From assembly GCF_030756675.1 (NCBI RefSeq), contig NZ_JAVBXD010000021.1, forward strand, positions 1 to 64,000: DNA of 64,000 bases. The letters run 5' to 3'. Positions 6,888 through 15,403 of this stretch are shown here, in pieces; position 1 is the stretch's first letter; the number at the start of each line of letters is the position of its first letter. A model generated the notes under the pieces. The model was not told the origin of the DNA and made no database searches. It saw only the letters and a list, made by a program, of their open reading frames with translations. Position numbers and translations under genes: made by a program. This stretch comes from Bacillus multifaciens. Its GTDB lineage: Bacteria; Bacillota; Bacilli; Bacillales; Bacillaceae_G.

Positions 6888-7786
6888 CTGTGATTGTTCG
6901 CGAAGTTTTGCACATGATCTAAAAATACTTGAATCGCTTTAGAAGGAATGAAATATTTTCCCCGTACAATGGAGAACGGACGCATGAGTTTTTCGTTTGG
7001 TACGGGTATGTGACGTACTTCACCAGTTTTCAATTCTTTACGGACCGTCCAGTCTGATAAAATAGCAATTCCGAGTCCGGCAGCAACGGCTTCTTTTACA
7101 CTTTGAATGCTGCTAAATGTGAAGTAGCGCTTCATTTTTAAATGGTGGTCGTGAATAAAGCGGTCGCTGTAAGCTCTCGTTCCAGAACCGGTTTCGCGGA
7201 GAATCCATATTTGATCTTGCAGCATGTTTGTCTGAATTGGGCTCGTCATTGTCAGAGGGTGATTTGGAGGAACGACAAGCTTCATTTCATCTTCCATAAA
7301 TGGTTCTACGTCTACATCTGTGTAGATGACTTGCCCCTCTACTAAGCCAATATCTAGTTGATTCGAGCGAACCCTTTGTAATACCTCTTCTGTATTGGAG
7401 ATAAAGGTATGAACTTCAACACGCGGATGTTCCTTTGCGTAGTTTGCTAATATTTTCGGAAGAAGGTATTCTCCGATTGTGAAACTAGCGCCGATGCGCA
7501 GTGTCCCTGTAACAATATTATGAAGTTCATTAATTTCTTGTTTTGCTTCTTCATACAGTGTAAGCATTTGTTTTGCATGTATGTATAAAATGTTTCCTGC
7601 TTCTGTGACTTGGACATGTTTCGGTGAGCGCTGAATGAGCGTTGTGCCGAATTCATTTTCTAAATTGCGAATGTGCATGCTTACACCCGGCTGGGAAAGG
7701 TTCAACATTTCGGCAGCTCTTGAAAAATGCTTTTGTTCTACGACAGTTACAAAAATTTTTAAAATGTCGGTGTTTATGAGACTCAT
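6884..7786 (-). CDS. LysR family transcriptional regulator (CysL/YwfK-like)
   Basis: 300 residues. The winged helix at 5-65 (FVTVVEQKHFSRAAEMLNLSQPGVSMHIRNLE) is the LysR HTH; the periplasmic-binding-like effector domain spans 90-295. Sequence resembles CysL-type regulators, and the divergent neighbour is a YeiH-type exporter, a pairing common in Bacillus and enterics. The LysR protein probably activates that gene. The AAAGGA ribosome-binding site is only one base from the annotated ATG, closer than usual, so the exact start is uncertain. A repeat element lies in its 5' leader. Confidence 0.85.
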   Translation of the reverse strand: MSLINTDILKIFVTVVEQKHFSRAAEMLNLSQPGVSMHIRNLENEFGTTLIQRSPKHVQVTEAGNILYIHAKQMLTLYEEAKQEINELHNIVTGTLRIGASFTIGEYLLPKILANYAKEHPRVEVHTFISNTEEVLQRVRSNQLDIGLVEGQVIYTDVDVEPFMEDEMKLVVPPNHPLTMTSPIQTNMLQDQIWILRETGSGTRAYSDRFIHDHHLKMKRYFTFSSIQSVKEAVAAGLGIAILSDWTVRKELKTGEVRHIPVPNEKLMRPFSIVRGKYFIPSKAIQVFLDHVQNFANNHS

Positions 7787-7806
7787 TCCTTTCGTTTTTC
7801 ATTTTT

Positions 7807-7926
7807 GTCCAGCTCCAGCGGCTAGAACAGTCGGTCGTTTCGCGCCTTCCTCCGAGGCAAAAAAGCGCCTCTATGTCAGGAGCTCCAACGCCCTCTTGTT
7901 CTGAGCGAGCCGCATCCGCTTTTCTT
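7807..7926 (+). repeat. Dispersed repeat family A, copy 1
   Basis: About 120 bp beginning TCCAGCTCCAGCGGCTAGAA and ending GAGCCGCATCCGCTTTTCTT. Copies at 18377-18496, 34152-34272 and, diverged, 34272-34395. The ends are complementary (AGCGGCT with AGCCGC-) and an inner GAGGC...GCGCCTC hairpin is visible, so a transcript would fold into one long structure. Confidence 0.7.
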
Positions 7927-7934
7927 TTCATTCT

Positions 7935-7986
7935 ATCATAAGTTTTCTTGATGATTGAGATAGTATATTGGTATTAAACTTATGAT
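7935..7986. promoter_or_regulatory. Long inverted repeat between LysR and YeiH genes: candidate LysR operator
   Basis: ATCATAAGTTT (7935-7945) and its exact complement AAACTTATGAT (7976-7986) are 30 bp apart. A good -10, TATAAT at 7998-8003, lies just downstream with only a weak -35 (TTAAAC, 7974), which overlaps the right arm; this is the expected form of an activator-dependent promoter for the exporter gene. Confidence 0.6.
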
Positions 7987-8054
7987 TAAAATGCTTTTAT
8001 AATAAAAGTAGAACGAACATGCATGTTACAAGATAGGTATTGGAGTGGTACAAA

Positions 8055-9077
8055 GTGAATCAAATGATAGCGTTAGAAAAGGAGAAGCGCTTCGGATTTG
8101 CACAAGGCATCGGGATTACGTTACTGATTGCGATTGTTGCAAAATATTTGGCGCAGCTTCCGTTTTTAAGTATTATGGGCCAATTGGTCATTGCTATTCT
8201 AATCGGAATGATCTGGAGAGCAGCAGTTGGTGTTCCGCATCAAGCGGTTGCAGGAACAAATTTTGCGAGTAAAAAACTATTGCGCCTAGGGATTATATTA
8301 CTCGGTATGCGATTAAATTTAGTTGATATTGCGAAGGCGGGCCCAAAGGTATTAGTCATGGCGGCAATTGTTATTACATTTACACTTACTGTTGTATATG
8401 CGTTAACACGCTTTTGTAAAGTAGAGAAGAAGCTTGGTATTTTAACAGCATGCGGAACAGCAATTTGCGGAGCGGCAGCTGTTGTGGCAATTGGACCGCA
8501 AGTAAAAGCCAAGGATGAAGAGGTTGCCGTGAGTGCAGCGATCGTTGCGATTTTAGGAACAATTTTTACATTAGCATATACATTGCTGTATCCTGTGCTT
8601 AACTTGTCTCCGTATGGATATGGTGTTTTTTCCGGGGCAACATTACATGAAATTGCTCATGTCATTGCAGCGGCAGCACCTGGTGGAAGTCAATCGGTTG
8701 ATATTGCGGTAATTATGAAGTTAACGCGCGTTGCCTTTTTAGTACCTGTGGCAATTTTAATTGGCATATGGTTTCAGCGCGGAGAACAAACAGGGCAAAA
8801 AAAATCTTGGCGTGACATTCCGATTCCGTGGTTTATTTTTGGTTTCCTAGCAGTGAGTGCGTTTCATTCATTAGGAATTGTCCCTGAAAAAATCGCAAGC
8901 GATATTGTCGTTATTTCTTACATGCTTATGGCAATGGCAATGGCTGGGCTTGGCTTAAATGTAGAATTTAAGACATTTCGTAAGCTTGGAACGAAAGCAT
9001 TTGTTGCAGGGTTAATTGGATCGGTATTACTTTCTGTTCTTGGATATACGCTTGTGTATGTGTTGCATTTTGTGTAG
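8055..9077 (+). CDS. YeiH/UPF0324 family membrane transporter
   Basis: About 340 residues with some ten hydrophobic helices; the conserved LLRLGIILLGMRL, ACGTAICGAAAVVAIGPQ and GATLHEIAHVIAA blocks identify the UPF0324/YeiH family, often called putative sulfate exporters. In other bacteria members are controlled by a divergent LysR protein, as here. The GTG at 8055 is preferred (GGAGTGG 6 nt upstream); a TTG at 8040 is also in frame. The substrate is not established. A terminator follows at once. Confidence 0.85.
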   Translation: MNQMIALEKEKRFGFAQGIGITLLIAIVAKYLAQLPFLSIMGQLVIAILIGMIWRAAVGVPHQAVAGTNFASKKLLRLGIILLGMRLNLVDIAKAGPKVLVMAAIVITFTLTVVYALTRFCKVEKKLGILTACGTAICGAAAVVAIGPQVKAKDEEVAVSAAIVAILGTIFTLAYTLLYPVLNLSPYGYGVFSGATLHEIAHVIAAAAPGGSQSVDIAVIMKLTRVAFLVPVAILIGIWFQRGEQTGQKKSWRDIPIPWFIFGFLAVSAFHSLGIVPEKIASDIVVISYMLMAMAMAGLGLNVEFKTFRKLGTKAFVAGLIGSVLLSVLGYTLVYVLHFV

Positions 9078-9078
9078 A

Positions 9079-9104
9079 GGGCTTGCTGGGCAAGTCCTTT
9101 TTTT
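9079..9104 (+). terminator. Intrinsic terminator
   Basis: GGGCTTG and CAAGTCC pair around CTGGG and are followed by seven T. Confidence 0.8.
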
Positions 9105-9116
9105 ATTGGAAATTTT

Positions 9117-9132
9117 GTAAAGATATCTTTAC
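9117..9132. promoter_or_regulatory. Palindrome before the XRE gene
   Basis: GTAAAGATATCTTTAC is a perfect 16-bp palindrome that lies between a TTGGAA -35-like hexamer (9106) and a TTTACT -10-like hexamer, 19 bp before the start codon. It is a natural operator for autoregulation by the small HTH protein. Confidence 0.55.
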
Positions 9133-9150
9133 TTTTTGAAGGTGGATTCC

Positions 9151-9348
9151 ATGGGTGTACAAAACAAAATTAAAGAATTAAGAAAGCAAAATCATATTAC
9201 GCAAGTTGAGATGGCAAAAGCAATGCAAGTGACGCGCCAAACAATTGTTGCGATTGAAAATCATCATTACAATCCGAGTTTGGAGTTGTCACTTAAGATT
9301 GCGAAGTATTTTAAGATGAGTGTGGAGGAAATTTTTACGTTGGAATAG
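9151..9348 (+). CDS. Small XRE/Cro-type HTH regulator
   Basis: 65 residues, essentially only an HTH domain: IKELRKQNHITQVEMAKAM then the recognition helix VTRQTIVAIENHHYNPSLEL and the ending SVEEIFTLE. This is the YozG/YvaO-like small regulator group, often paired with a small membrane protein as here. The ATG at 9151 has AAGGTGG 6 nt upstream. It forms an operon with the next gene, 14 bp away. Confidence 0.85.
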   Translation: MGVQNKIKELRKQNHITQVEMAKAMQVTRQTIVAIENHHYNPSLELSLKIAKYFKMSVEEIFTLE

Positions 9349-9362
9349 GGGGGATATGAATC

Positions 9363-9593
9363 ATGAAAAGACGAGTCGACGAATACGAATGGCACATAAC
9401 AGGAAAAGCCTCTAGGTACACCTGTATGTTTTACAGTACATGTCTTTTAATCTGGACATTCTACGACATGATAACAAAAGGAAAAACAGGCTGGGAGTTT
9501 CCGATTATGGCAACTGGTAGTGCGATCTTTTTCGCGATTTGTTCATGGGAGAAACGAAAGCTGAAAAATCTTGAAGATGATGAATACGAATGA
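9363..9593 (+). CDS. Hypothetical small membrane protein
   Basis: 76 residues: a charged N terminus, a hydrophobic helix about 22-38, a short GKTGWEF turn, a second helix about 46-62, and a charged tail KRKLKNLEDDEYE. I do not recognise a family. It follows the XRE gene and shares a terminator at 9602, so it is likely controlled by it; small HTH plus DUF-type two-helix membrane proteins are common operons in Bacillus. Confidence 0.7.
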   Translation: MKRRVDEYEWHITGKASRYTCMFYSTCLLIWTFYDMITKGKTGWEFPIMATGSAIFFAICSWEKRKLKNLEDDEYE

Positions 9594-9601
9594 TTTCGAT
9601 A

Positions 9602-9645
9602 AGAGCTGTTTACACGAACTTAGATGTAAACGGCTCTTTATTTTT
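9602..9645 (+). terminator. Intrinsic terminator
   Basis: AGAGCTGTTTACA pairs with TGTAAACGGCTCT (one wobble) around a 10-nt loop and runs into TTATTTTT. Confidence 0.85.
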
Positions 9646-9654
9646 AAAATCTAC

Positions 9655-9685
9655 TTGAAACTGACGTTACGTCACCTTCTATAAT
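9655..9685 (+). promoter_or_regulatory. MerR-type promoter with 19-bp spacer
   Basis: TTGAAA (9655-9660) and TATAAT (9680-9685) are 19 bp apart, and the spacer centres on the palindrome TGACG-TTA-CGTCA. The gene it drives encodes a MerR protein, so autoregulation is expected. Confidence 0.8.
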
Positions 9686-9706
9686 GAAAATGAGAGGGTG
9701 ATAGAA

Positions 9707-10462
9707 ATGATTTCCATTCAACAACTAACGAAGGAAACAAGTGTTACAGTAAGAACACTTCGATATTATGATCAAATTGGTTTGTTAGAGCCGAGCGGAA
9801 AGACGGAAGGTGGACACCGGTTATATAGTGAACGTGATGTACTGAAATTACAGCAGATTTTGTTTTTAAAAGAAATGGGATTCGCCTTAAAAGAAATTAC
9901 GAATATGTTAGAAACAGAGAGTGTAAATGTTAAAGAGTTTTTGCAACAGCAATTGCTGTTCGTAAGAGAAGAGCAGCAGAAGTTTTCACGTATGGAGAAA
10001 ATGCTGCAAGCTGTCTTGTATTCTAATGAGCTGGAAGGAGAGTTGAATTGGGATATTATATTTGAGCTTATGCAGCTTTCACAGCAGTCCCCGCGTATGC
10101 GGCAGCTATTTCAACAACAAGTATTTTCAGAGGAAGAAGAACATCTGCTAAAAAATTTACCAAACATGAGTGAGCAAAATGAAGAAGTACAAGAGTGGAT
10201 TCTTTTACTAAAACGAATGCGTCAGTTTATGCAAAAGAAGAAAGCACCAAGTAATGCTGAAGTGCAAGGAATTACTGGAATCATCTTAGAGAAATGCAGG
10301 GAGATGGCAAACGGTGATGAATCGTTTTTAGATAAATTGTGGGGAGTACGTAAGTCAAAAGAAGAGTCGAAAAGGATGAATATGTATCCAATTGAAGAAG
10401 AGCTTTTGCAGTATATGGATGAGGCTTTTGAATTGTATATAGAGGAAGAGGGGAAAGTATGA
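9707..10462 (+). CDS. MerR family regulator with large effector domain (Mta/TipA-like)
   Basis: About 251 residues. N-terminal MerR winged helix (LTKETSVTVRTLRYYDQIGLLEPSG, then GGHRLYSERDVLKLQQI), a long helix, and an alpha-helical C-terminal domain of ~130 residues of the TipAS kind, which in relatives binds hydrophobic or peptide drugs. The ATG at 9707 follows GAGAGGG by 8-9 nt. It overlaps the next gene by 4 bp (ATGA), so translation is coupled and the membrane protein is the probable target. Confidence 0.85.
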   Translation: MISIQQLTKETSVTVRTLRYYDQIGLLEPSGKTEGGHRLYSERDVLKLQQILFLKEMGFALKEITNMLETESVNVKEFLQQQLLFVREEQQKFSRMEKMLQAVLYSNELEGELNWDIIFELMQLSQQSPRMRQLFQQQVFSEEEEHLLKNLPNMSEQNEEVQEWILLLKRMRQFMQKKKAPSNAEVQGITGIILEKCREMANGDESFLDKLWGVRKSKEESKRMNMYPIEEELLQYMDEAFELYIEEEGKV

Positions 10463-11070
10463 ATATATTAACCGAGTATCGCTGGGCGTTTTTAATTGGC
10501 GCTGAAATTGTATTTTGGAGTGCAGCAATTAGTTTCTTTTTACTGCGGTATGCTTTTCAGCTGCGTAAAGCAAGTTTCATAGCAGGGATTGTATTATTGC
10601 TGAATGAATTATTTATTTTAACGTTAGGTGTCGTTGATTATTATGAAACAGGGGAGATTTCTCAATTTCAAATTATTATCGTCATCATCTTATTGTATGC
10701 TATTTTTTACGGAAAGAAAGATTTAAGGAAGCTAGATTTACGTATCCAGCGAATGATTGCAAAGTGGCGGGGAGAAGTATTGCCAATGATAGAGGAACCA
10801 GTAGAATTAACGGGCTGGGCACATACGAAGCAAGAGTTGCTCCATTGGATGCCTCACTTTATTGTATTTGCGGGTGTACACATTGTATTTTTCTTTCTGT
10901 ATGGACTAGTACCACTTGAAAACATATCAAGCTGGGAAGCTGATGTGTTTTTAAATGAAACCGCGAATCGTGTGAGTAAAGTGTGGAGAATCGTTTTCGG
11001 TGTAGATACGCTTATTACGTTTTCTTACGTAGTTTTTCCGAAAAAGAAAAAAGAGGTGCTGTCTCGTTAA
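10459..11070 (+). CDS. Hypothetical multi-pass membrane protein
   Basis: 203 residues with five hydrophobic segments (about 10-28, 37-57, 70-87, 132-152, 180-196) and a basic cytoplasmic stretch between the third and fourth (KKDLRKLDLRIQRMIAKWR). No family is recognised with confidence. Overlap with the MerR gene suggests a drug- or stress-induced membrane protein; that is inference from context only. Confidence 0.7.
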   Translation: MNILTEYRWAFLIGAEIVFWSAAISFFLLRYAFQLRKASFIAGIVLLLNELFILTLGVVDYYETGEISQFQIIIVIILLYAIFYGKKDLRKLDLRIQRMIAKWRGEVLPMIEEPVELTGWAHTKQELLHWMPHFIVFAGVHIVFFFLYGLVPLENISSWEADVFLNETANRVSKVWRIVFGVDTLITFSYVVFPKKKKEVLSR

Positions 11071-11090
11071 GGACAACACCTCTTTTTGTT
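11047..11090. terminator. Bidirectional terminator between convergent genes
   Basis: AAAGAGGTG and CACCTCTTT, with a further inner TGTC/GACA pairing, are flanked by A on the left and T on the right, serving both the membrane-protein gene and the permease gene on the other strand. Confidence 0.8.
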
Positions 11091-11092
11091 TG

Positions 11093-12502
11093 TTATGCAA
11101 CGTCTTCTTTTTGTTCATTTTTCAGCGTACTATTTTTGTAACCGTAGCTGAAATATACAACTAATCCGATAATTAACCAAACGACAAAGCCAATCCATGT
11201 TGTTGCTGGAAGTTGCAATGTTAAGTATCCGCAGAATAGAACCGCTAATATCGGAAGCAATGGTACGAATGGTACTTTAAAGGCACGCGGCAGGTCAGGC
11301 TGTTTTTTGCGTAAGATGATAACGCCGATTGATACAACGATGAATGCGAATAATGTACCGATGTTTGTTAACTCTGCTAGCTTGTCTAATGGAACAAATC
11401 CAGAAAAGAAAGCAACCATAGCTGCTGTAATCCAGCTGTTCATAACAGGTGTTTGCGTTTTTTTGTTTACGCGAGAAAATGCTTTTGGTAGTAAGCCATC
11501 ACGGCTCATTGCATAAAATAAACGAGTTTGTCCATATAGCATAACGAGTAATACTGTTGTAATCCCAGCAATTGCTCCTAAAGAGATAAGTCCAGCAACC
11601 CAATCTTGATGAATATATTGCAGTGCAAATGCAACAGGGTTCTTTACGTCTAATTGATTGTAGGGAACGATTCCTGTTAATACTAATGAAACAACGATAT
11701 ATAAGATTGTACAGATTGCTAAGGAAGCGATAATACCAATTGGCATGTTACGCTGTGGATTTTTTACTTCTTCAGCAGCTGTTGATACAGCGTCAAATCC
11801 GATATAAGCAAAGAATACAGTTGCCGCTCCAGTAGTTACGCCAGAGAAGCCAAATGGCATGAACGGTGTCCAGTTCTCAGGTTTTACATAGAAAGCACCA
11901 ACGCCGATGAATAGAAGAACAACAAATACTTTGATAGCTACCATAACCGCGTTGAAACGAGCTGATTTTTTTGCGCCTCTTGTTAATAAAAATGTCATGA
12001 TGAAAATAATACAAATTGCTGGTACGTCTACGTATGTGCCAGCCGCAGGATTATAAGCGCTTGTTAAAGCGTGCGGCAGTTTAATACCAAATCCAGATAA
12101 TAACCCTTGGAAATATCCTGACCAACCAGATGCAACGGCTGAGGATGCCAGGCCGTATTCTAGAATTAAGTCCCAACCTAAAATCCAAGCAATGATTTCT
12201 CCAAATGTTGCATAGCTGTAAGTGTACGCGCTACCTGATACCGGTACAGTTGAAGCGAATTCGGAATAACATAATGCCGCAAATACGCAGGCTAAACCGG
12301 ATAAAATAAACGATAAAATAAGTGCTGGTCCTGCATGTTTTGCTGCTGCAACGCCGGTAAGAACGAAAATACCTGTTCCAATAATAGCGCCGACTCCTAA
12401 CATTGTTAAATCAAATGCGCCTAGCTCCTTTTTTAAAGAAGCGCCTTTCTGCTGCGATTGCGCCAGCAGTGACGAAATCGATTTTTTTCGGAATAGATTC
12501 AT
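11093..12502 (-). CDS. APC-family amino-acid permease (YfnA/CAT-like)
   Basis: 469 residues with about 12 membrane helices. LTMLGVGAIIGTGIFVLTG near residue 32 is the conserved first helix of the APC superfamily; FFAYIGFDAVSTAAEEVKNPQRNMP and the YGQTRLFYAMSRDGLLP block are typical of the cationic amino acid/YfnA group. Length matches B. subtilis YfnA. It stands alone on the minus strand between two terminator-bounded plus-strand units. The substrate is not readable from the sequence. Confidence 0.9.
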   Translation of the reverse strand: MNLFRKKSISSLLAQSQQKGASLKKELGAFDLTMLGVGAIIGTGIFVLTGVAAAKHAGPALILSFILSGLACVFAALCYSEFASTVPVSGSAYTYSYATFGEIIAWILGWDLILEYGLASSAVASGWSGYFQGLLSGFGIKLPHALTSAYNPAAGTYVDVPAICIIFIMTFLLTRGAKKSARFNAVMVAIKVFVVLLFIGVGAFYVKPENWTPFMPFGFSGVTTGAATVFFAYIGFDAVSTAAEEVKNPQRNMPIGIIASLAICTILYIVVSLVLTGIVPYNQLDVKNPVAFALQYIHQDWVAGLISLGAIAGITTVLLVMLYGQTRLFYAMSRDGLLPKAFSRVNKKTQTPVMNSWITAAMVAFFSGFVPLDKLAELTNIGTLFAFIVVSIGVIILRKKQPDLPRAFKVPFVPLLPILAVLFCGYLTLQLPATTWIGFVVWLIIGLVVYFSYGYKNSTLKNEQKEDVA

Positions 12503-12735
12503 ATAAGCTCCCTCACCTTCTAGTTGTTAAAATATTCTGAACTTTAAGTTCGAATTGTCGTATAATGTCGAATCTTTAAACGTATTGTAATATGAAAAGT
12601 GGGTGTTGTAAACACGAAATTTTTAGAAAATTTAACCTATACAAAAAATGATGAATTTCTTGTTGATATTTGTATAGGTATTTTTGTTGCTACACTAAGT
12701 TATTTCATTTTGAATGGTAGTATAAAGCGAAACTT

Positions 12736-12765
12736 CTTACTGCCCGCGAATAGCGGGATAAAGTC
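12736..12765 (-). repeat. Fragment of a bcr1-like repeat
   Basis: CTTACTGCCCG...CGGGATAAAGTC is the reverse complement of the left end of the bcr1-like element at 3799. The space 12503-12788 otherwise holds only the permease promoter region and the ribosome-binding site of the next gene. Confidence 0.55.
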
Positions 12766-12788
12766 AAAATGGGCTGGAGAGGATTAAG

Positions 12789-13247
12789 ATGAGAAAAGGA
12801 ATTGTTTTATTGTGTTTTCTATTCTACATAGGCGGTTTGGCGGGGTGTTTATCCTCTGTAAAAACGGGAAATCAGAAAAATAATGAAGCGAAAGTTGATA
12901 AAAAGAGTGATATCATCGTAAAAATAGGTGGAGGATCTAATTTAGATAAGTTTCAGCGGTTTCTAAATCATGTGAAAAATGGCAAAGCTGATAAAGTGCG
13001 TATTGTGAATTATACAGATGAAGGAGATCCGATTTTTCAAACATTAGACTATGATGGAATCAATATAAACTATCTTTTTGATGATTCCAATGACAAATTT
13101 GGAGGAAGTCAAAAAGGGAAAAAAAGTGATGTGTGCAAAGGGATTATGAAAGAAAAAAGCGATGAAGCTGTAAGTTATAAATTAAGTGAATGTAAAGAAA
13201 ATCATAAGAATATGAGTTATTTTTTGCTGGAGGTATCTCATGAATAA
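12789..13247 (+). CDS. DUF4362-like lipoprotein
   Basis: 152 residues. A lipoprotein signal peptide ends in GGLAGC, so Cys20 would be lipidated; the mature part is charged and contains the KFQRFLNHVKNGKADKVRIVNYTDEGDPI block characteristic of DUF4362 proteins of Bacillus. GGAGAGGATTAAG precedes the ATG. It is a single-gene unit with a terminator at 13256. The function is unknown. Confidence 0.8.
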   Translation: MRKGIVLLCFLFYIGGLAGCLSSVKTGNQKNNEAKVDKKSDIIVKIGGGSNLDKFQRFLNHVKNGKADKVRIVNYTDEGDPIFQTLDYDGININYLFDDSNDKFGGSQKGKKSDVCKGIMKEKSDEAVSYKLSECKENHKNMSYFLLEVSHE

Positions 13248-13255
13248 CTATGGGA

Positions 13256-13284
13256 AGATGCTTAGTAAATAAGCATCCTTTTTG
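13256..13284 (+). terminator. Intrinsic terminator
   Basis: GATGCTTA-GTAAA-TAAGCATC is an 8-bp perfect stem followed by CTTTTTGTTTTT. Confidence 0.85.
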
Positions 13285-13327
13285 TTTTTATATATTGGAT
13301 TTGCAGAAAGGGTGTCGAATTATTTAT

Positions 13328-13341
13328 CGAATACTTGTTCG
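13328..13341. promoter_or_regulatory. Candidate LexA (SOS) box before uvrB
   Basis: CGAATACTTGTTCG matches the Bacillus LexA consensus CGAACRNRYGTTYG at all but two positions and lies 75 bp before the uvrB start. uvrBA is an SOS operon in B. subtilis. An extended -10 (TG-T-TAAAAT, 13369-13377) follows it. Confidence 0.65.
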
Positions 13342-13415
13342 TTTTTTTGGTTTTTTTATGAGCGTTCGTGTTAAAATGAAAATACAGATTTTTTTTACGA
13401 GGAGGGCGGATTTAT

Positions 13416-15398
13416 TTGGAACATCAATTTGAAATTGTCTCAGAGTATTCCCCGCAAGGTGATCAGCCAAGAGCGATAAAGCAGCTTGTAGCTGGGATTA
13501 AAAATGGTAAGAAACATCAAGTGTTGCTTGGAGCGACAGGGACGGGTAAGACATTTACGATTTCAAATGTTATTAAAGAAGTGAAAAAGCCAACACTTGT
13601 AATGGCTCATAATAAAACGTTAGCAGGACAGCTATACAGTGAGCTCAAAGATTTCTTTCCGAACAATGCAGTTGAATATTTTGTTAGTTACTACGACTAT
13701 TATCAACCGGAAGCATATGTACCACAAACCGATACATTTATTGAAAAAGACGCAAAAATTAATGATGAGATTGATAAATTGCGTCACTCAGCGACGTCGG
13801 CTTTATTTGAAAGAGATGATGTCATTATTGTAGCCAGTGTGTCTTGTATTTACGGTTTAGGTTCCCCGGAAGAATATAGTGAGCTCGTTGTCTCTTTACG
13901 CGTTGGTATGGAGAAAGATCGTAATCAATTGCTTCGTGAGCTTGTTGATGTGCAGTATGGCCGTAATGATATTGACTTCCAGCGCGGGACGTTTCGCGTG
14001 CGCGGTGATGTAGTTGAAATTTTCCCGGCATCTCTTGATGAGCACTGTATCCGAATTGAATTTTTCGGTGATGAAATTGATCGTATCAGGGAAGTAAATG
14101 CATTAACAGGTGAAGTATTAGCAGAACGTGAGCATGTGGCAATCTTTCCAGCATCTCACTTCGTTACACGCGAAGAAAAAATGAAAGTTGCCATTGAAAA
14201 TATTGAAAAAGAATTAGAAGAACGCTTAAAAGAATTAAATGATAACGGTAAATTGTTAGAAGCGCAGCGGATCGAGCAGCGAACACGTTACGATTTAGAA
14301 ATGATGCGTGAGATGGGTTTTTGTTCTGGAATTGAGAACTACTCCCGTCATTTGACGCTCCGCCCAGCTGGTTCAACACCATATACATTATTAGATTATT
14401 TTCCGAAAGATTTTCTTATCGTGATGGATGAGTCCCATGTATCGGTGCCGCAAGTAAGAGCGATGTACAACGGAGATCAGGCGCGTAAGCAAGTGCTTGT
14501 TGATCATGGATTCCGTCTGCCGTCAGCACTTGATAACAGACCGCTTATGTTTGAAGAGTTTGAAGAGAAAACGAATCAAGTTGTGTATGTATCAGCGACG
14601 CCGGGTCCATATGAACTTGAACATTCACCGGAAGTGGCGGAACAAATTATTCGTCCAACAGGGCTATTAGATCCGGAAATTGATGTAAGGCCAATTGAAG
14701 GGCAAATTGATGATTTACTAGGAGAGATCCAAGAGCGAATCGCGAAAAATGAGCGTGTATTAATTACGACATTAACGAAGAAAATGTCAGAGGATTTAAC
14801 AGATTATTTAAAAGATGTTGGGATTAAAGTAAACTATCTTCATTCTGAAATTAAAACGTTAGAGCGGATTGAAATTATTCGCGATCTTCGTCTTGGCAAG
14901 TTCGATGTGCTTGTCGGTATTAACTTACTTCGAGAGGGACTAGATATTCCAGAAGTATCGCTCGTAGCTATTTTAGATGCGGATAAAGAAGGATTTCTTC
15001 GTTCAGAGCGCTCGCTTATTCAGACGATTGGCCGCGCAGCTCGTAATGCAAACGGTCATGTTGTAATGTATGCTGACCGAATTACAAAATCGATGGGAAT
15101 CGCAATTGAAGAAACGAAGCGTCGTCGTCAAATTCAAGAAGCATATAATGAAAAGCACGGAATTGTACCAAAAACAATTCAAAAAGAGGTGCGCGACGTG
15201 ATTCGTGCAACGATGGCTGCTGAAGATACTGAAACGTATGAAGCAGCGCCGCTATCATCTAAGAAAATGACGAAAAAAGAACGAGAAAATGTAATTGCAA
15301 AAATGGAGGCCGAAATGAAGGAAGCTGCAAAAGCGCTTGATTTTGAGCGGGCAGCTGAGCTTCGTGATCTATTATTAGAATTAAAAGCAGAAGGGTGA
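13416..15398 (+). CDS. uvrB: Excinuclease ABC subunit UvrB
   Basis: 660 residues. The helicase-type Walker A GATGTGKT is at 39-46, the beta-hairpin [12 protein letters not shown] follows near 95, motif DESH lies near 338, YVSATPG near 387, and a C-terminal UVR domain (residues 615-655) binds UvrC. It verifies damage handed over by UvrA in nucleotide excision repair. The TTG at 13416 is the start: GGAGGGCGG lies 7 nt upstream and the following residues [17 protein letters not shown] are the canonical UvrB N terminus. uvrA starts 5 bp after its stop, so the two form an operon. Confidence 0.97.
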   Translation: MEHQFEIVSEYSPQGDQPRAIKQLVAGIKNGKKHQVLLGATGTGKTFTISNVIKEVKKPTLVMAHNKTLAGQLYSELKDFFPNNAVEYFVSYYDYYQPEAYVPQTDTFIEKDAKINDEIDKLRHSATSALFERDDVIIVASVSCIYGLGSPEEYSELVVSLRVGMEKDRNQLLRELVDVQYGRNDIDFQRGTFRVRGDVVEIFPASLDEHCIRIEFFGDEIDRIREVNALTGEVLAEREHVAIFPASHFVTREEKMKVAIENIEKELEERLKELNDNGKLLEAQRIEQRTRYDLEMMREMGFCSGIENYSRHLTLRPAGSTPYTLLDYFPKDFLIVMDESHVSVPQVRAMYNGDQARKQVLVDHGFRLPSALDNRPLMFEEFEEKTNQVVYVSATPGPYELEHSPEVAEQIIRPTGLLDPEIDVRPIEGQIDDLLGEIQERIAKNERVLITTLTKKMSEDLTDYLKDVGIKVNYLHSEIKTLERIEIIRDLRLGKFDVLVGINLLREGLDIPEVSLVAILDADKEGFLRSERSLIQTIGRAARNANGHVVMYADRITKSMGIAIEETKRRRQIQEAYNEKHGIVPKTIQKEVRDVIRATMAAEDTETYEAAPLSSKKMTKKERENVIAKMEAEMKEAAKALDFERAAELRDLLLELKAEG

Positions 15399-15403
15399 AG
15401 ACA

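Noticed and set aside
12599-12787. A 62-codon frame before the DUF4362 lipoprotein gene
   Set aside because: No good ribosome-binding site, and its C-terminal third is translated bcr1-like repeat sequence. It may be a gene remnant but I cannot support a gene.
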